DNA of 64,000 nt from an uncultured Roseobacter sp. (GTDB lineage Bacteria; Pseudomonadota; Alphaproteobacteria; Rhodobacterales; Rhodobacteraceae), in NCBI GenBank assembly GCA_947488305.1, contig CANKZM010000001.1, forward strand, positions 558,001-622,000, in the 5' to 3' direction. Each line of letters begins with the position of its first letter. The first letter of the stretch is position 1. Below are positions 1 through 8,047 of the stretch, piece by piece. Made by a program: the position numbers and the translations under genes. The notes beneath the pieces were generated by a model that ran no database searches, was not told the DNA's origin, and was given only the letters and a program-made list of their open reading frames with translations.

Positions 1-818
1 GTTTGGAACATCTGGATAAGGTGATCGATATCGACCAGCGCCCCATCGGGCGGACGCCACGGTCGAATCCTGCGACCTATACCGGGGCGTTCACGCCGAT
101 CCGCGATTGGTTCGCGGGGCTGCCGGAATCCAAAGCACGCGGCTATAAACCCGGGCGCTTCAGTTTCAACGTCAAGGGCGGCCGGTGCGAGGCGTGTCAG
201 GGCGATGGCGTCATCAAGATCGAGATGCACTTCCTGCCGGATGTTTACGTGGAATGTGAGACCTGCAAGGGGCAGCGTTACAACCGTGAAACCCTGGAAA
301 TCAGGTTCAAGGGCAAAAGCATTGCCGATGTGCTCGATATGACCGTCGAGGACGCGCAGGAGTTCTTCAAGGCCGTGCCGTCGATCCGCGAGAAGATGGA
401 TGCCTTGATGCGCGTGGGCTTGGGGTACATCAAGGTGGGCCAGCAGGCGACAACGCTCTCCGGTGGGGAAGCGCAGCGCGTGAAGCTTTCGAAGGAGCTT
501 TCCAAACGCTCGACCGGGCGAACCCTCTATATCTTGGATGAACCCACAACCGGCCTGCATTTCGAAGACGTGCGCAAGCTCTTGGAAGTGCTGCATGAAT
601 TGGTGGATCAGGGCAATTCAGTGATTGTCATTGAACACAATCTGGACGTGGTCAAAACCGCAGACCATATCATTGATATCGGTCCCGAAGGCGGCGACGG
701 CGGGGGGCAGATTGTGGCGACCGGCACGCCCGAACAAGTGGCCGAGGTGGTGGGGAGCTATACCGGCAAGTATCTTGCACCGATGCTGAATCCGCGCAAA
801 CGGGTCGCTGCTGAGTAG
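1..818 (+). CDS. uvrA: Excinuclease ABC subunit A, C-terminal part (truncated by window edge)
   Basis: Damage-recognition ATPase of nucleotide excision repair (UvrA2, works with UvrB in the cytoplasm). The reading frame is open to the left edge, so about 271 codons of the C-terminal ABC module are present. Visible are a CxxC...CxxC zinc module (fragment residues 62-65 and 85-88), the ABC signature LSGGEAQR (about 152-159), the Walker B run [11 protein letters not shown] (about 176-186) and the switch histidine in VIEHNLD. The TTG at base 3 is only the first start-like codon inside the fragment, not the true start. A GC-rich hairpin follows the stop. Identity is certain from these motifs and their order. 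Confidence 0.97.
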   Translation, partial: LEHLDKVIDIDQRPIGRTPRSNPATYTGAFTPIRDWFAGLPESKARGYKPGRFSFNVKGGRCEACQGDGVIKIEMHFLPDVYVECETCKGQRYNRETLEIRFKGKSIADVLDMTVEDAQEFFKAVPSIREKMDALMRVGLGYIKVGQQATTLSGGEAQRVKLSKELSKRSTGRTLYILDEPTTGLHFEDVRKLLEVLHELVDQGNSVIVIEHNLDVVKTADHIIDIGPEGGDGGGQIVATGTPEQVAEVVGSYTGKYLAPMLNPRKRVAAE

Positions 819-835
819 ACATGACCGGGTGTGTC

Positions 836-863
836 GAACGGCGCTGCAATTGTCGCGCCGTTC
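836..863. terminator. Hairpin between convergent uvrA and DUF2892 gene
   Basis: Perfect 9-bp stem GAACGGCGC / GCGCCGTTC with a 10-base loop, 18 bases after the uvrA stop and just before the stop of the convergent small gene. No clear U-run follows on either strand, so it may be a weak or Rho-assisted terminator serving both genes. Confidence 0.5.
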
Positions 864-874
864 ATACCGTGTCG

Positions 875-1072
875 TTACTTCTTGCAGGTATTTATGCCCA
901 GTATCGCGTAAGGAGGGCAGGACCCCAATGCGGCGGTCGCCAGCAAGACGATGCCTGCGATCAGCAAGAGCCAACTTAACCCGCCGGACACCACGAAATA
1001 GGCTATCACCAGAATGGCTCCAACGATCCCGCGGATGGTTCTATCCGTTTGGCCTACGTTTTTCGAAAACAT
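875..1072 (-). CDS. DUF2892 (YgaP-like) small inner-membrane protein
   Basis: Encodes 65 residues. The N-terminal stretch MFSKNVGQTDRTIRG followed by two hydrophobic helices (about 15-30 and 32-50) is typical of DUF2892 proteins, which resemble the membrane part of YgaP. The start at 1072 is chosen because GAGGAG lies 6 bases upstream and because family members begin with this segment; the frame is open further upstream but that region overlaps nothing recognisable. Two cysteines (about 52 and 63) lie in the C-terminal tail. Function is unknown; the protein lacks the rhodanese domain of full-length YgaP. It is convergent with uvrA and stands alone. Confidence 0.85.
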   Translation of the reverse strand: MFSKNVGQTDRTIRGIVGAILVIAYFVVSGGLSWLLLIAGIVLLATAALGSCPPYAILGINTCKK

Positions 1073-1142
1073 TGTCTTCTCCTCATCCTGTGTCAGTTGT
1101 CGACACTGTAAGGTCAATGTCCCGGTCCGGCCATGATCTGGG

Positions 1143-2024
1143 TCAATCTCGGCCGCGTTTTTCGAATCTCGGCAAGATGGCGGAGAAATCCTTGCCGCGC
1201 CCGTCTTCCTCTTCGACAAAGGTTTGATAGAGCGTCTGCGCCAAAGCACCCATCGGAGTATCAGCATCAACAGATTGCGCTGCCTGTTGGGAAAGACCCA
1301 GATCCTTGAGCATGAGCTCTGCTGCAAAGCCGGGGGTGTAGTCATTGTCCGCAGGGCTTTGTGGTCCAATGCCAGGAGCGGGGCAATAAGCGTTCATCGA
1401 CCATGAATAGCCTGACGAGGTGCTCACCACGTCAAACATTCGCGCACGGTCAAGGCCGAGCTTGTCGGCCAGCGCGAAGGCCTCGCAGGTGGCAATCATG
1501 GTCGCGCCGAGGATCATGTTGTTGCAGATCTTGGCAGCCTGTCCTGCACCGGCCTCGCCACAATGCACCGCCTTTTGCCCCATGATGTCGAAGAGTGGTT
1601 TGGCAATCGCGAACCCTGCCTCAGATCCACCTGCCATGAATGTCAACGTCCCTGCTGCAGCGCCCCCGATTCCACCTGACACCGGTGCATCGACAAACGA
1701 CAGGCCCTTGGTTTCCGCGATCTCGGCCACCGCGCGCGCGCTTTCGACGTCCACAGTTGAACAATCTAGTAGCAGCGCGCCGGGTTTCATGGCGGGGATG
1801 ACCTCATCTGCGACGCTGCGCAGGATGGCGCCGTTTGGCAGCATCGTAATCACGATATCCGCATCCGTTGCTGCTTTTGCTGCAGTTTCGGCATTCGTGA
1901 CGCCTTCAGCGCGGGTCTCGGCGGTATCAAAGCCCACCACCTGCATCCCTGCGCGGGCCAGGTTTGCAGCCATTGGCGCGCCCATGTTGCCCAATCCAAT
2001 GAACCCTACTTTTGTCTGGCGCAT
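1143..2024 (-). CDS. mmsB: 3-hydroxyisobutyrate dehydrogenase module, possible internal start
   Basis: This is the C-terminal half of the fused frame, listed separately because it has its own ribosome-binding site (GGAGGAG, 6 bases before ATG at 2024) and would encode a normal 293-residue enzyme. It oxidises 3-hydroxyisobutyrate to methylmalonate semialdehyde with NAD, feeding MmsA encoded upstream. The N-terminal Rossmann motif GFIGLGNMGAPMA, the substrate-binding DAPVSGGIGGAAAGTL and the catalytic lysine in GQAAKICNNMILG are all present. Whether the cell makes the free form, the fused form or both cannot be told from the sequence. Confidence 0.75.
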   Translation of the reverse strand: MRQTKVGFIGLGNMGAPMAANLARAGMQVVGFDTAETRAEGVTNAETAAKAATDADIVITMLPNGAILRSVADEVIPAMKPGALLLDCSTVDVESARAVAEIAETKGLSFVDAPVSGGIGGAAAGTLTFMAGGSEAGFAIAKPLFDIMGQKAVHCGEAGAGQAAKICNNMILGATMIATCEAFALADKLGLDRARMFDVVSTSSGYSWSMNAYCPAPGIGPQSPADNDYTPGFAAELMLKDLGLSQQAAQSVDADTPMGALAQTLYQTFVEEEDGRGKDFSAILPRFEKRGRD

Positions 2025-3065
2025 CCCGTTCTCCTCCAGCTTCAACGCGTTCTTCCCTAGCGGCATCAGCATTTTGCTGACCGCGATTGGTGGCACCCTC
2101 TGGTCGGAATATTGCCAATTCGGGGCGTGGTCCTTGTCGATGATCGTCGCGCGGATCCCTTCGAGCAGGTCTCCCTGCTCCATGGCCCGCGACGTGAAGC
2201 GGTATTCGAGGTCGAGCGCTTTTGCGATGGTCAGAGAAGGGCCGCGCAGCCGGTGAATTGCTTCGACGGTCGCTGCGAGCGACAAGGGTGATTTCCGAGA
2301 CAATTGTTTCAAACTGTCTTCGGCAAAGGTGCTTCTGGATTGACGCAGAACGCTCAGGATGTCATCCAGCCGTTCCCCGGCAAAAAACTGCGAAATCTGA
2401 ACTTGCATTGCTTCGAGCGGTGCGGTTTGCGCTGTGATCGCCGCTTCGGTCAGGAGATCGGTGTCCGCCCCGTTTTCGAGAGCAGCGATCAGCTCCCCCC
2501 ACTGGTCCTGCGGTATCTGAAGGTCCGCGAAACCCGCGAAAACTGCATCGGGCGCGTTCATCCGGTAGCCGGTGGTGCCAAGGTATTCGCCCGTTCGTCC
2601 CGGTGCCAATGCCAGCATCAACGACCCACCTACATCGGGGATCAGGCCAATCCCGCACTCCGGCATCGCGATCTTGCTGCTTTCCCCAACGATCCGGTGG
2701 GTGCCGTGACATCCGACACCAACGCCTCCGCCCATAGTATAGCCCTGCATGAAGGATACGACAGGTTTGGGGTAGCTGAATATCTTCGCATTCAGCCGGT
2801 ACTCATCGGCCCAAAACTTCCGGCAATAGTCGAAATTGCCAGCGCGCCCTTTTTCATAAAGCTCCGCAATATCGCCACCTGCGCAAAAGGCCTTATCGCC
2901 CTCTGCATCAATAACGACATGCGCGACGGCTGCATCATCCCGCCAGGCGTCCAGCGCGGCTTCGATGTCCAGACACATTTGGTAGGTCAGCGCATTGAGA
3001 GCCTTGGGCCGGGCGAGGGTTATCCGCCCGGCTTTGCCCTGAACGCGAATGTTGATGTCGTCCAA
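1143..3065 (-). CDS. Fused 3-hydroxyisobutyryl-CoA hydrolase / 3-hydroxyisobutyrate dehydrogenase
   Basis: One uninterrupted frame of 640 codons joins two consecutive enzymes of valine catabolism. Residues 1-347 form an enoyl-CoA hydratase/isomerase-fold 3-hydroxyisobutyryl-CoA hydrolase: oxyanion-hole segment GYTMGGGVG and catalytic-type MPECGIGLIPDVGG. Residues 348-640 are a complete 3-hydroxyisobutyrate dehydrogenase (see the separate entry). Both halves have the usual full length, and no linker is visible. The start is TTG at 3065, supported by GGAGG 7 bases upstream and by homology of the first residues (IRVQGKAGRITLARPKALNA). At the junction a GGAGGAG motif and an ATG (2024) are retained, so the second half may also be made independently. 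Located downstream of mmsA on the same strand. Loss of one stop codon, or a sequencing error there, would explain the fusion. Confidence 0.85.
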   Translation of the reverse strand: MDDINIRVQGKAGRITLARPKALNALTYQMCLDIEAALDAWRDDAAVAHVVIDAEGDKAFCAGGDIAELYEKGRAGNFDYCRKFWADEYRLNAKIFSYPKPVVSFMQGYTMGGGVGVGCHGTHRIVGESSKIAMPECGIGLIPDVGGSLMLALAPGRTGEYLGTTGYRMNAPDAVFAGFADLQIPQDQWGELIAALENGADTDLLTEAAITAQTAPLEAMQVQISQFFAGERLDDILSVLRQSRSTFAEDSLKQLSRKSPLSLAATVEAIHRLRGPSLTIAKALDLEYRFTSRAMEQGDLLEGIRATIIDKDHAPNWQYSDQRVPPIAVSKMLMPLGKNALKLEENGMRQTKVGFIGLGNMGAPMAANLARAGMQVVGFDTAETRAEGVTNAETAAKAATDADIVITMLPNGAILRSVADEVIPAMKPGALLLDCSTVDVESARAVAEIAETKGLSFVDAPVSGGIGGAAAGTLTFMAGGSEAGFAIAKPLFDIMGQKAVHCGEAGAGQAAKICNNMILGATMIATCEAFALADKLGLDRARMFDVVSTSSGYSWSMNAYCPAPGIGPQSPADNDYTPGFAAELMLKDLGLSQQAAQSVDADTPMGALAQTLYQTFVEEEDGRGKDFSAILPRFEKRGRD

Positions 3066-3128
3066 ACTTGTGCCTCCGTCATTTTAGCTCGGGTATGGCG
3101 CGCCTTCCGTCAATGCTCAAGCCAAGCA

Positions 3129-3188
3129 ACCGGCGCGTGTTGCGCCGGTAGGGTAGCCCTGGCAAGACCGAGATGTGGCTGTCTCGGT
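3129..3188 (-). terminator. Two hairpins between mmsA and the fused hydrolase gene
   Basis: ACCGGCGC / GCGCCGGT with a 5-base loop (3129-3149) and ACCGAGA / TCTCGGT with an 8-base loop (3167-3188, next to the mmsA stop). Neither is followed by a U-run on the minus strand, so they look more like mRNA-stability or attenuation structures within a co-transcribed unit than full terminators. Confidence 0.45.
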
Positions 3189-4687
3189 CACTCCATCACA
3201 GGGATGGAGAATTCGCCACCTTCCTTGATACCCGACGGCCAGCGAGCGGTGACAGTCTTTGTTCGCGTGTAGAACTTGAAGGCGTCAGGTCCATGCTGGT
3301 TCAGATCGCCAAAGACCGATTTCTTCCAGCCGCCAAACGTGTGGTAGGCCAAGGGGACAGGGATGGGTACATTGATACCGACCATCCCGACGTTGACACG
3401 GTTGGCAAAATCACGCGCCGCATCACCATCGCGCGTGAAGATTGCGGTGCCGTTCCCGTATTCGTGGTCCATCGCCAGCCCCAAGGCTTCTTCGTAAGAT
3501 TGCGCACGGACGGTCGAAAGCACCGGCCCAAAGATCTCGGTCTTGTAGATGTCCATGTCCTTGGTGACATTGTCAAAGAGGTGTGCGCCGACGAAAAACC
3601 CGGTCTCATAGCCTTGCAAGTTGAAATTCCGGCCATCCACGACGAGTTTTGCGCCTTGATCCAAGCCGGATTGCACAAGCCGTTCAATGTTTGCCTTTGC
3701 TGCTGCTGTCACAACGGGTCCATAGTCCACGTCATTCCCAGCCGTGTAGGGGCCCACTTTCAGCTTTTCGATCCGGGGAACCAGTTTCTCGATCAATCGA
3801 TCAGCGGTCTCATCCCCGACGGGTACCGCGACCGAAATTGCCATGCAGCGTTCGCCCGCTGCTCCGTAGCCCGCGCCGACCAGCGCGTCTGCGGCTTGAT
3901 CCATATCCGCGTCGGGCATGATGATCATGTGGTTCTTGGCCCCGCCGAAACACTGCACGCGTTTGCCATTCGCGCAGCCGGTGCCATAGATATATTCGGC
4001 AATCGGGGTGGAGCCCACAAAGCCCACGGATTGGATCACATCATGGTGCAGGATGGCATCCACCGCTTCCTTGTCGCCGTTGACGACTTGCAGGATGCCT
4101 TTGGGCAGGCCGGCTTCTTCGATCAACTCTGCCAGCATCAGCGGCACCGAAGGGTCGCGTTCCGAGGGTTTCAGAATAAAGGCGTTACCGCAGGCGATCG
4201 CCGGTGCAAACATCCACATCGGGATCATGGCCGGGAAGTTGAATGGCGTAATCCCGGCTGTGACCCCCAGCGCCTGGCGCATTGAATACATGTCGATGCC
4301 AGGTCCCGCGCTATCAGTGTATTCGCCCTTGAGCATATGCGGGGCACCAATGCAGTACTCTACAACCTCCAAACCGCGCTGCACATCGCCAGCAGCATCG
4401 GGGAGCGTCTTGCCGTGTTCGCGTGACAGCGCTTCGGCGAGTTTGTCCATATCCCGGTTCAGAAGATCGACAAATTTCATCAACACCCGCGCGCGGCGTT
4501 GCGGGTTGACTGCCGCCCATGCGGGCTGCGCCTTGGCAGCCACGTCAACGGCCTGCGCAAGCTCTTCGGTGGAGGCTAGGGGTACCTTTGCCTGAACTTC
4601 ACCGGTTGCGGGGTTCATAACGTCGGCAAATCGTCCCGAGGTGCCCTTGACATGCGCGCCGTTGATATAGTGGGTAAGCTCTTGCAT
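3188..4687 (-). CDS. mmsA: Methylmalonate-semialdehyde dehydrogenase (CoA-acylating)
   Basis: Converts methylmalonate semialdehyde to propionyl-CoA with NAD and CoA, the last dedicated step of valine catabolism, in the cytosol. The 499-residue length is that of the family. Visible are the aldehyde dehydrogenase core, including ITPFNFPAMIPMWM in the cofactor domain, the segment VQCFGGAKNHMIIMPDAD, and the catalytic cysteine in GAAGERCMAISV. Start at 4687 (MQELTHYING) has AGGGAG upstream and matches the family N-terminus; an upstream extension of the frame to 4951 would overlap the divergent regulator and lacks homology. Downstream lie the fused hydrolase/dehydrogenase of the same pathway; upstream and divergent is a LysR gene. 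Confidence 0.95.
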   Translation of the reverse strand: MQELTHYINGAHVKGTSGRFADVMNPATGEVQAKVPLASTEELAQAVDVAAKAQPAWAAVNPQRRARVLMKFVDLLNRDMDKLAEALSREHGKTLPDAAGDVQRGLEVVEYCIGAPHMLKGEYTDSAGPGIDMYSMRQALGVTAGITPFNFPAMIPMWMFAPAIACGNAFILKPSERDPSVPLMLAELIEEAGLPKGILQVVNGDKEAVDAILHHDVIQSVGFVGSTPIAEYIYGTGCANGKRVQCFGGAKNHMIIMPDADMDQAADALVGAGYGAAGERCMAISVAVPVGDETADRLIEKLVPRIEKLKVGPYTAGNDVDYGPVVTAAAKANIERLVQSGLDQGAKLVVDGRNFNLQGYETGFFVGAHLFDNVTKDMDIYKTEIFGPVLSTVRAQSYEEALGLAMDHEYGNGTAIFTRDGDAARDFANRVNVGMVGINVPIPVPLAYHTFGGWKKSVFGDLNQHGPDAFKFYTRTKTVTARWPSGIKEGGEFSIPVME

Positions 4688-4793
4688 GGGTGTCTCCCTG
4701 ACTGATGATGCCGCCTCGTTGGCGGCCTGAGATCTCACGCGCAGCCTAGTCTTGCATAATTCCAGTATAAAGAGGAAATATGGCAAAGCTGTT

Positions 4794-4807
4794 TTGCATT
4801 TTTGCAA
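4794..4807. promoter_or_regulatory. Candidate LysR operator in the mmsA / LysR divergent promoter
   Basis: The AT-rich 134-bp spacer between mmsA and the LysR gene contains the palindrome TTGCA-N4-TGCAA at 4794-4807. A related TTGCA lies at about 4752, and GCAAA at 4784-4787 begins an overlapping GCAAA-N4-TTTTGC repeat. The position, 15 bases before the regulator start, fits autoregulation. Assignment is inference. Confidence 0.4.
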
Positions 4808-4821
4808 TATAAGGAAGAGCG

Positions 4822-5718
4822 GTGCAGGCAAATTGGGATGACTTGCGGGTATTTTTGGCCGTGGCGCGGGAGCGTAGCCTTTCGGCGGCGGGCGGGGTTC
4901 TACGTCTGGACCCTGCCACGGTTGGGCGTCGAATACATAAACTGGAGGCAACGATCAACGCGGTTCTGTTTGCAAAATCGCCGCAGGGATACGCGCTGAC
5001 CGAAGCGGGGAGCGTCCTGTTGACCCGCGCAGAAGAGGCTGAAGCGGCCATGCGTGCAGCGATAGCGGAACTCCCCGAATCCAGCGACCGTCTGCGGGGG
5101 CAAATCCGCATCGGTGCTCCGGATGGGGCTGCGAACTACCTGCTGCCACAAGTCTGTGCGGAAATCGCCGATGAAAACCCAGATCTGGACATCCAGATCG
5201 TGGCGTTGCCTCGGGTCTTTAATCTGTCACGGCGGGAAGCGGACATGGCAATTGCGGTAAGTGCGCCTACGGCCGGGCGGCTCATGGTGCAAAAGATCAC
5301 TGATTACAAACTCCATCTGGCGGCGTCCTCGGCCTATCTGGCGGCGCATCCGACAATTGCGACCGCAACTGATCTCAACGATCATCGGGTCGTCGGATAC
5401 ATTCCGGATATGATCTTCGACCAGGAATTGGACTATTTGTCGGAACTTGGGGTCAAGCGCGTGCATTTGGCGTCGAATTCCGTGTCGGTGCAGTTGAACT
5501 TCATCCGTCAGGGTGGGGGTGTCGGCATCGTTCACGATTTTGCCCTTCACGCCGTGCCAGAGGTGCAAAGACTTCTGACGCAGGAAATCAGCCTGACGCG
5601 GGCGTTTTTCCTTATTCGCCATCAGGATGATCGTCGGAATATCCGACTAAGTCACTTCGCGGACAGGTTGAGCAGCGGATTGCGGGCAGAAGTGGCGCGG
5701 CTGGAAGCCTTGACTTGA
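4822..5718 (+). CDS. LysR-family transcriptional regulator, likely of valine catabolism
   Basis: A 298-residue LysR-type regulator. The N-terminal winged helix-turn-helix covers about residues 5-65 (WDDLRVFLAVARERSLSAA, then VGRRIHKLEA) and is followed by a linker helix and a substrate-binding fold. The start is GTG at 4822 with AAGGAAG upstream. It is transcribed away from mmsA across a short spacer with palindromes, which is the classic arrangement for a LysR regulator of the neighbouring catabolic genes. The effector is unknown; a valine-pathway intermediate is a guess from context. Confidence 0.9.
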   Translation: MQANWDDLRVFLAVARERSLSAAGGVLRLDPATVGRRIHKLEATINAVLFAKSPQGYALTEAGSVLLTRAEEAEAAMRAAIAELPESSDRLRGQIRIGAPDGAANYLLPQVCAEIADENPDLDIQIVALPRVFNLSRREADMAIAVSAPTAGRLMVQKITDYKLHLAASSAYLAAHPTIATATDLNDHRVVGYIPDMIFDQELDYLSELGVKRVHLASNSVSVQLNFIRQGGGVGIVHDFALHAVPEVQRLLTQEISLTRAFFLIRHQDDRRNIRLSHFADRLSSGLRAEVARLEALT

Positions 5719-5779
5719 CTTGGCCCCACTTTGCGGTGACGCTGACGGTGTTCACAAATCATTTACCTGGAGGTGCAGT

Positions 5780-6214
5780 ATGCTTGTCTCTCAAATCTTG
5801 AAAACCAAACAACTGCATGATGTTGTGACCGTTCCGCCGACAATGACAGTTTCGGAAGCCGCCCGAATTCTGTCGGACAAGGGCATCGGCACAGTGATTG
5901 TGTCGGCCGACGGATCAACCGCGGATGGCATTCTTTCGGAGCGGGATATCGTGCGGGAAATCGGGGCACGCGGGGCCGGATGCCTGACGCATACTGTAAG
6001 CACACTGATGACATCGAAACTGGTCACCTGCACGGGCAACGACCAAGCCGATGAGGTGCTGAAAAAAATGACCGACGGGCGGTTCCGCCATATGCCTGTC
6101 GTCGAGAGCGGTAACCTGCTGGGCATCATCTCGTTGGGTGATGTGGTGAAGGCGCGGCTCATGGAACTGGCGATGGAAAAAGACGCGCTCGAAGGCATGA
6201 TCATGGGCCACTAG
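5780..6214 (+). CDS. Two-CBS-domain protein
   Basis: A stand-alone pair of CBS domains (144 residues). Repeats cover about residues 8-62 and 72-128; each ends with the GI(I/L)S.RD or GD pattern (GILSERDIVREI, GIISLGDVVKARL). Such pairs bind adenine nucleotides and act as regulatory modules; the partner of this one is not evident. Start ATG 5780 is preceded by GGAGGTGC. It sits between the LysR gene and coaD, with a short gap to each. Function beyond nucleotide sensing cannot be inferred. Confidence 0.88.
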   Translation: MLVSQILKTKQLHDVVTVPPTMTVSEAARILSDKGIGTVIVSADGSTADGILSERDIVREIGARGAGCLTHTVSTLMTSKLVTCTGNDQADEVLKKMTDGRFRHMPVVESGNLLGIISLGDVVKARLMELAMEKDALEGMIMGH

Positions 6215-6303
6215 GCTGGTTGTTTGGTGTTCGTTTGTAACTGCTTGCAAACAATCGGAAATGATGGTCGGTTGGGCCACCAATAAGATTACAGGACGTC
6301 CCA

Positions 6304-6801
6304 ATGCGCGTTGGCCTTTATCCCGGTACCTTCGATCCTATCACGCTCGGCCATATTGATGTGATCCGCAGAGCCAGCGCGCTGCTCGATAAGCTGGTGA
6401 TTGGAGTCGCTATCAATCGCGACAAAGGTCCGTTGTTCAGTCTTGAGGAACGTGTCGCCATGGTCGAGGCCGAGTCGGTCAAGATCGCCAAGTTGACTGG
6501 CCTTAAAGTGGAAGTTCACCCTTTTGAGAACCTGCTGATTGACTGCGCCCGGGATGTCGGGGCCACGGTTATTGTCAGGGGACTGCGCGCGGTTGCGGAC
6601 TTCGAATATGAGTACCAGATGGTCGGTATGAACCGTCAACTCGACGATACCATTGAAACTGTGTTCATGATGGCCGAAGCCCAACATCAGGCGATTGCCA
6701 GTAAGCTGGTCAAGGAAATCGCCCGTCTGGGGGGGGACGTCAGCAAATTCGTGACGCCCGAAGTGAACCACGCGCTCCTTCAGAAGCTCGGGCGGACTTA
6801 A
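6304..6801 (+). CDS. coaD: Phosphopantetheine adenylyltransferase
   Basis: Transfers AMP from ATP to 4'-phosphopantetheine to give dephospho-CoA, the penultimate step of coenzyme A synthesis in the cytosol. The 165-residue length is normal. The nucleotidyltransferase signature GTFDPITLGHIDVI (with the GH of the T/HxGH motif) is at residues 8-21, and RGLRAVADFEYEYQM is the usual substrate-binding segment. The stop codon overlaps by a few bases the end of a small convergent gene. Confidence 0.96.
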   Translation: MRVGLYPGTFDPITLGHIDVIRRASALLDKLVIGVAINRDKGPLFSLEERVAMVEAESVKIAKLTGLKVEVHPFENLLIDCARDVGATVIVRGLRAVADFEYEYQMVGMNRQLDDTIETVFMMAEAQHQAIASKLVKEIARLGGDVSKFVTPEVNHALLQKLGRT

Positions 6802-6941
6802 CGCCAGAACGCCATCCATTCGATCAGATCGATCAGCTTCTTGCTGAGGAAAATCAGATGGTCCGATCCGAACAGAAGCAAGTCAATGACAATGCCGCCT
6901 ATCAGGGTCAAACCCAGTATCAGTGCGATGCGGTTGGTCAT
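6798..6941 (-). CDS. 47-residue single-pass membrane microprotein
   Basis: A short frame beginning MTNRIALILGLTLIGG and ending EWMAFWR, tail-to-tail with coaD and overlapping it by 4 bases. Residues 5-24 form one strongly hydrophobic helix; the tail is amphipathic with aromatic and basic residues (FLSKKLIDLIEWM). There is an in-frame stop 14 codons upstream, so ATG 6941 is the only reasonable start, although the Shine-Dalgarno match is poor. It follows gap on the same strand. I have the impression that similar short proteins occur beside gap in related bacteria, but could not check. Function unknown. Confidence 0.65.
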   Translation of the reverse strand: MTNRIALILGLTLIGGIVIDLLLFGSDHLIFLSKKLIDLIEWMAFWR

Positions 6942-7048
6942 GTGACGCTTACTCTGGCTGTGCGGTGCGATGAACGCAACACGTCAAAGCGGGCGCGATC
7001 GGCAGGGGTATGCCAGTGCCGCGATCGGCTCGCAAGGGTAACCTGCGC

Positions 7049-8047
7049 CTAGAGACGCCCCATCGCGACAGCAACATCTGCCATACGGGCGGAGAACGCC
7101 CATTCGTTGTCGTACCAGGCGAGGACCCGTATAGTCCGACCACCAACCACTTTGGTCTGGTCCGGCGCCACAATGCAGCTGTGCTCAGTATGATTGAAAT
7201 CAATTGAGACCTTGGCTTCCGCATCATAAGCAAGGACGCGGGACATTGGGCCCATGGCGGCGTCTTGCAAGCAGGCGTTCACCTCATCGCGGGTAACCTC
7301 GCGTGCAGCTTCAAAGGTCAGATCAACTGCAGAGACATTCGGGGTAGGGACCCGCATAGCCGTGCCATCCAGTTTTCCCGCAAGGTTTGGCAGGACCTCA
7401 CCAAGTGCCTTTGCCGCACCGGTCGATGTGGGGATCATGGCCATGGCGGCTGCGCGCGCGCGATAAAGATCGTCATGGCGGCGGTCCAGTGTGGGTTGGT
7501 CGCCGGTGTAGGAGTGGATCGTCGTCACGATGCCACGCTCAATGCCAATGGCTTCGTCCAGAACTTTCGCAAGGGGTGCCAGGCAATTTGTCGTGCAGGA
7601 TCCGTTCGAGACAACAGCGTCTTTCGAGATCAAGTCCCGGTGGTTCACACCAAAGACGACTGTGCGGTCCACGTTCTTGGCAGGCGCCGAAATCAGCACG
7701 CGGCCCGCCCCACGCTCGATGTGTGTTTTTGCCTTGTTGCCATCATTGTGTTGGCCGGTGCATTCCAACACCACGTCGACGCCTTCCCACTCCAACGCGT
7801 TCATGTCGTAGGTCGACATCATGCGGATCGGGCCGCGACCAAGATCAAGGGAGTTTGCGCCGGTAATTATCTCGCCAGGAAAACGTCCGTGGATGCTGTC
7901 GTATTTCAACAGATGTGCTGCAGTTTCGAGCGGCCCCGTCGCGTTTATGGCGACTACATCGATGTCATTTCGCCCGGAACTCACAATATGGGAAAGCGTA
8001 CAGCGCCCGATGCGTCCAAAACCGTTGATACCAACTTTGATGCTCAT
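7049..8047 (-). CDS. gap: Glyceraldehyde-3-phosphate dehydrogenase, GapB-like (possibly NADP-preferring)
   Basis: Type I phosphorylating GAPDH of 332 residues: Rossmann motif GINGFGRIGR, catalytic cysteine in SNGSCTTNCLAP (Cys 151), base in TTIHSYTGDQ, and the C-terminal WYDNEW. At the end of the second beta strand the sequence reads INATGP: alanine replaces the aspartate that normally fixes NAD. Bacillus subtilis GapB, a gluconeogenic NADP-preferring enzyme, has alanine at this place, so the same preference is inferred here. An erythrose-4-phosphate dehydrogenase role is a less likely alternative. ATG 8047 is chosen over the adjacent GTG at 8050; GGAG lies upstream. Transketolase lies nearby on the same strand, with a + strand gene in between. 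Confidence 0.92.
   Translation of the reverse strand: MSIKVGINGFGRIGRCTLSHIVSSGRNDIDVVAINATGPLETAAHLLKYDSIHGRFPGEIITGANSLDLGRGPIRMMSTYDMNALEWEGVDVVLECTGQHNDGNKAKTHIERGAGRVLISAPAKNVDRTVVFGVNHRDLISKDAVVSNGSCTTNCLAPLAKVLDEAIGIERGIVTTIHSYTGDQPTLDRRHDDLYRARAAAMAMIPTSTGAAKALGEVLPNLAGKLDGTAMRVPTPNVSAVDLTFEAAREVTRDEVNACLQDAAMGPMSRVLAYDAEAKVSIDFNHTEHSCIVAPDQTKVVGGRTIRVLAWYDNEWAFSARMADVAVAMGRL

Noticed and set aside
2304-3272. Plus-strand open frame of 322 codons
   Set aside because: Antisense to the hydrolase half of the valine-pathway fusion and extending into mmsA; no homology or ribosome-binding site.
4688-4951. Upstream extension of mmsA to 4951
   Set aside because: It would cross the divergent promoter and the LysR start, contains no family sequence, and a good Shine-Dalgarno precedes 4687.
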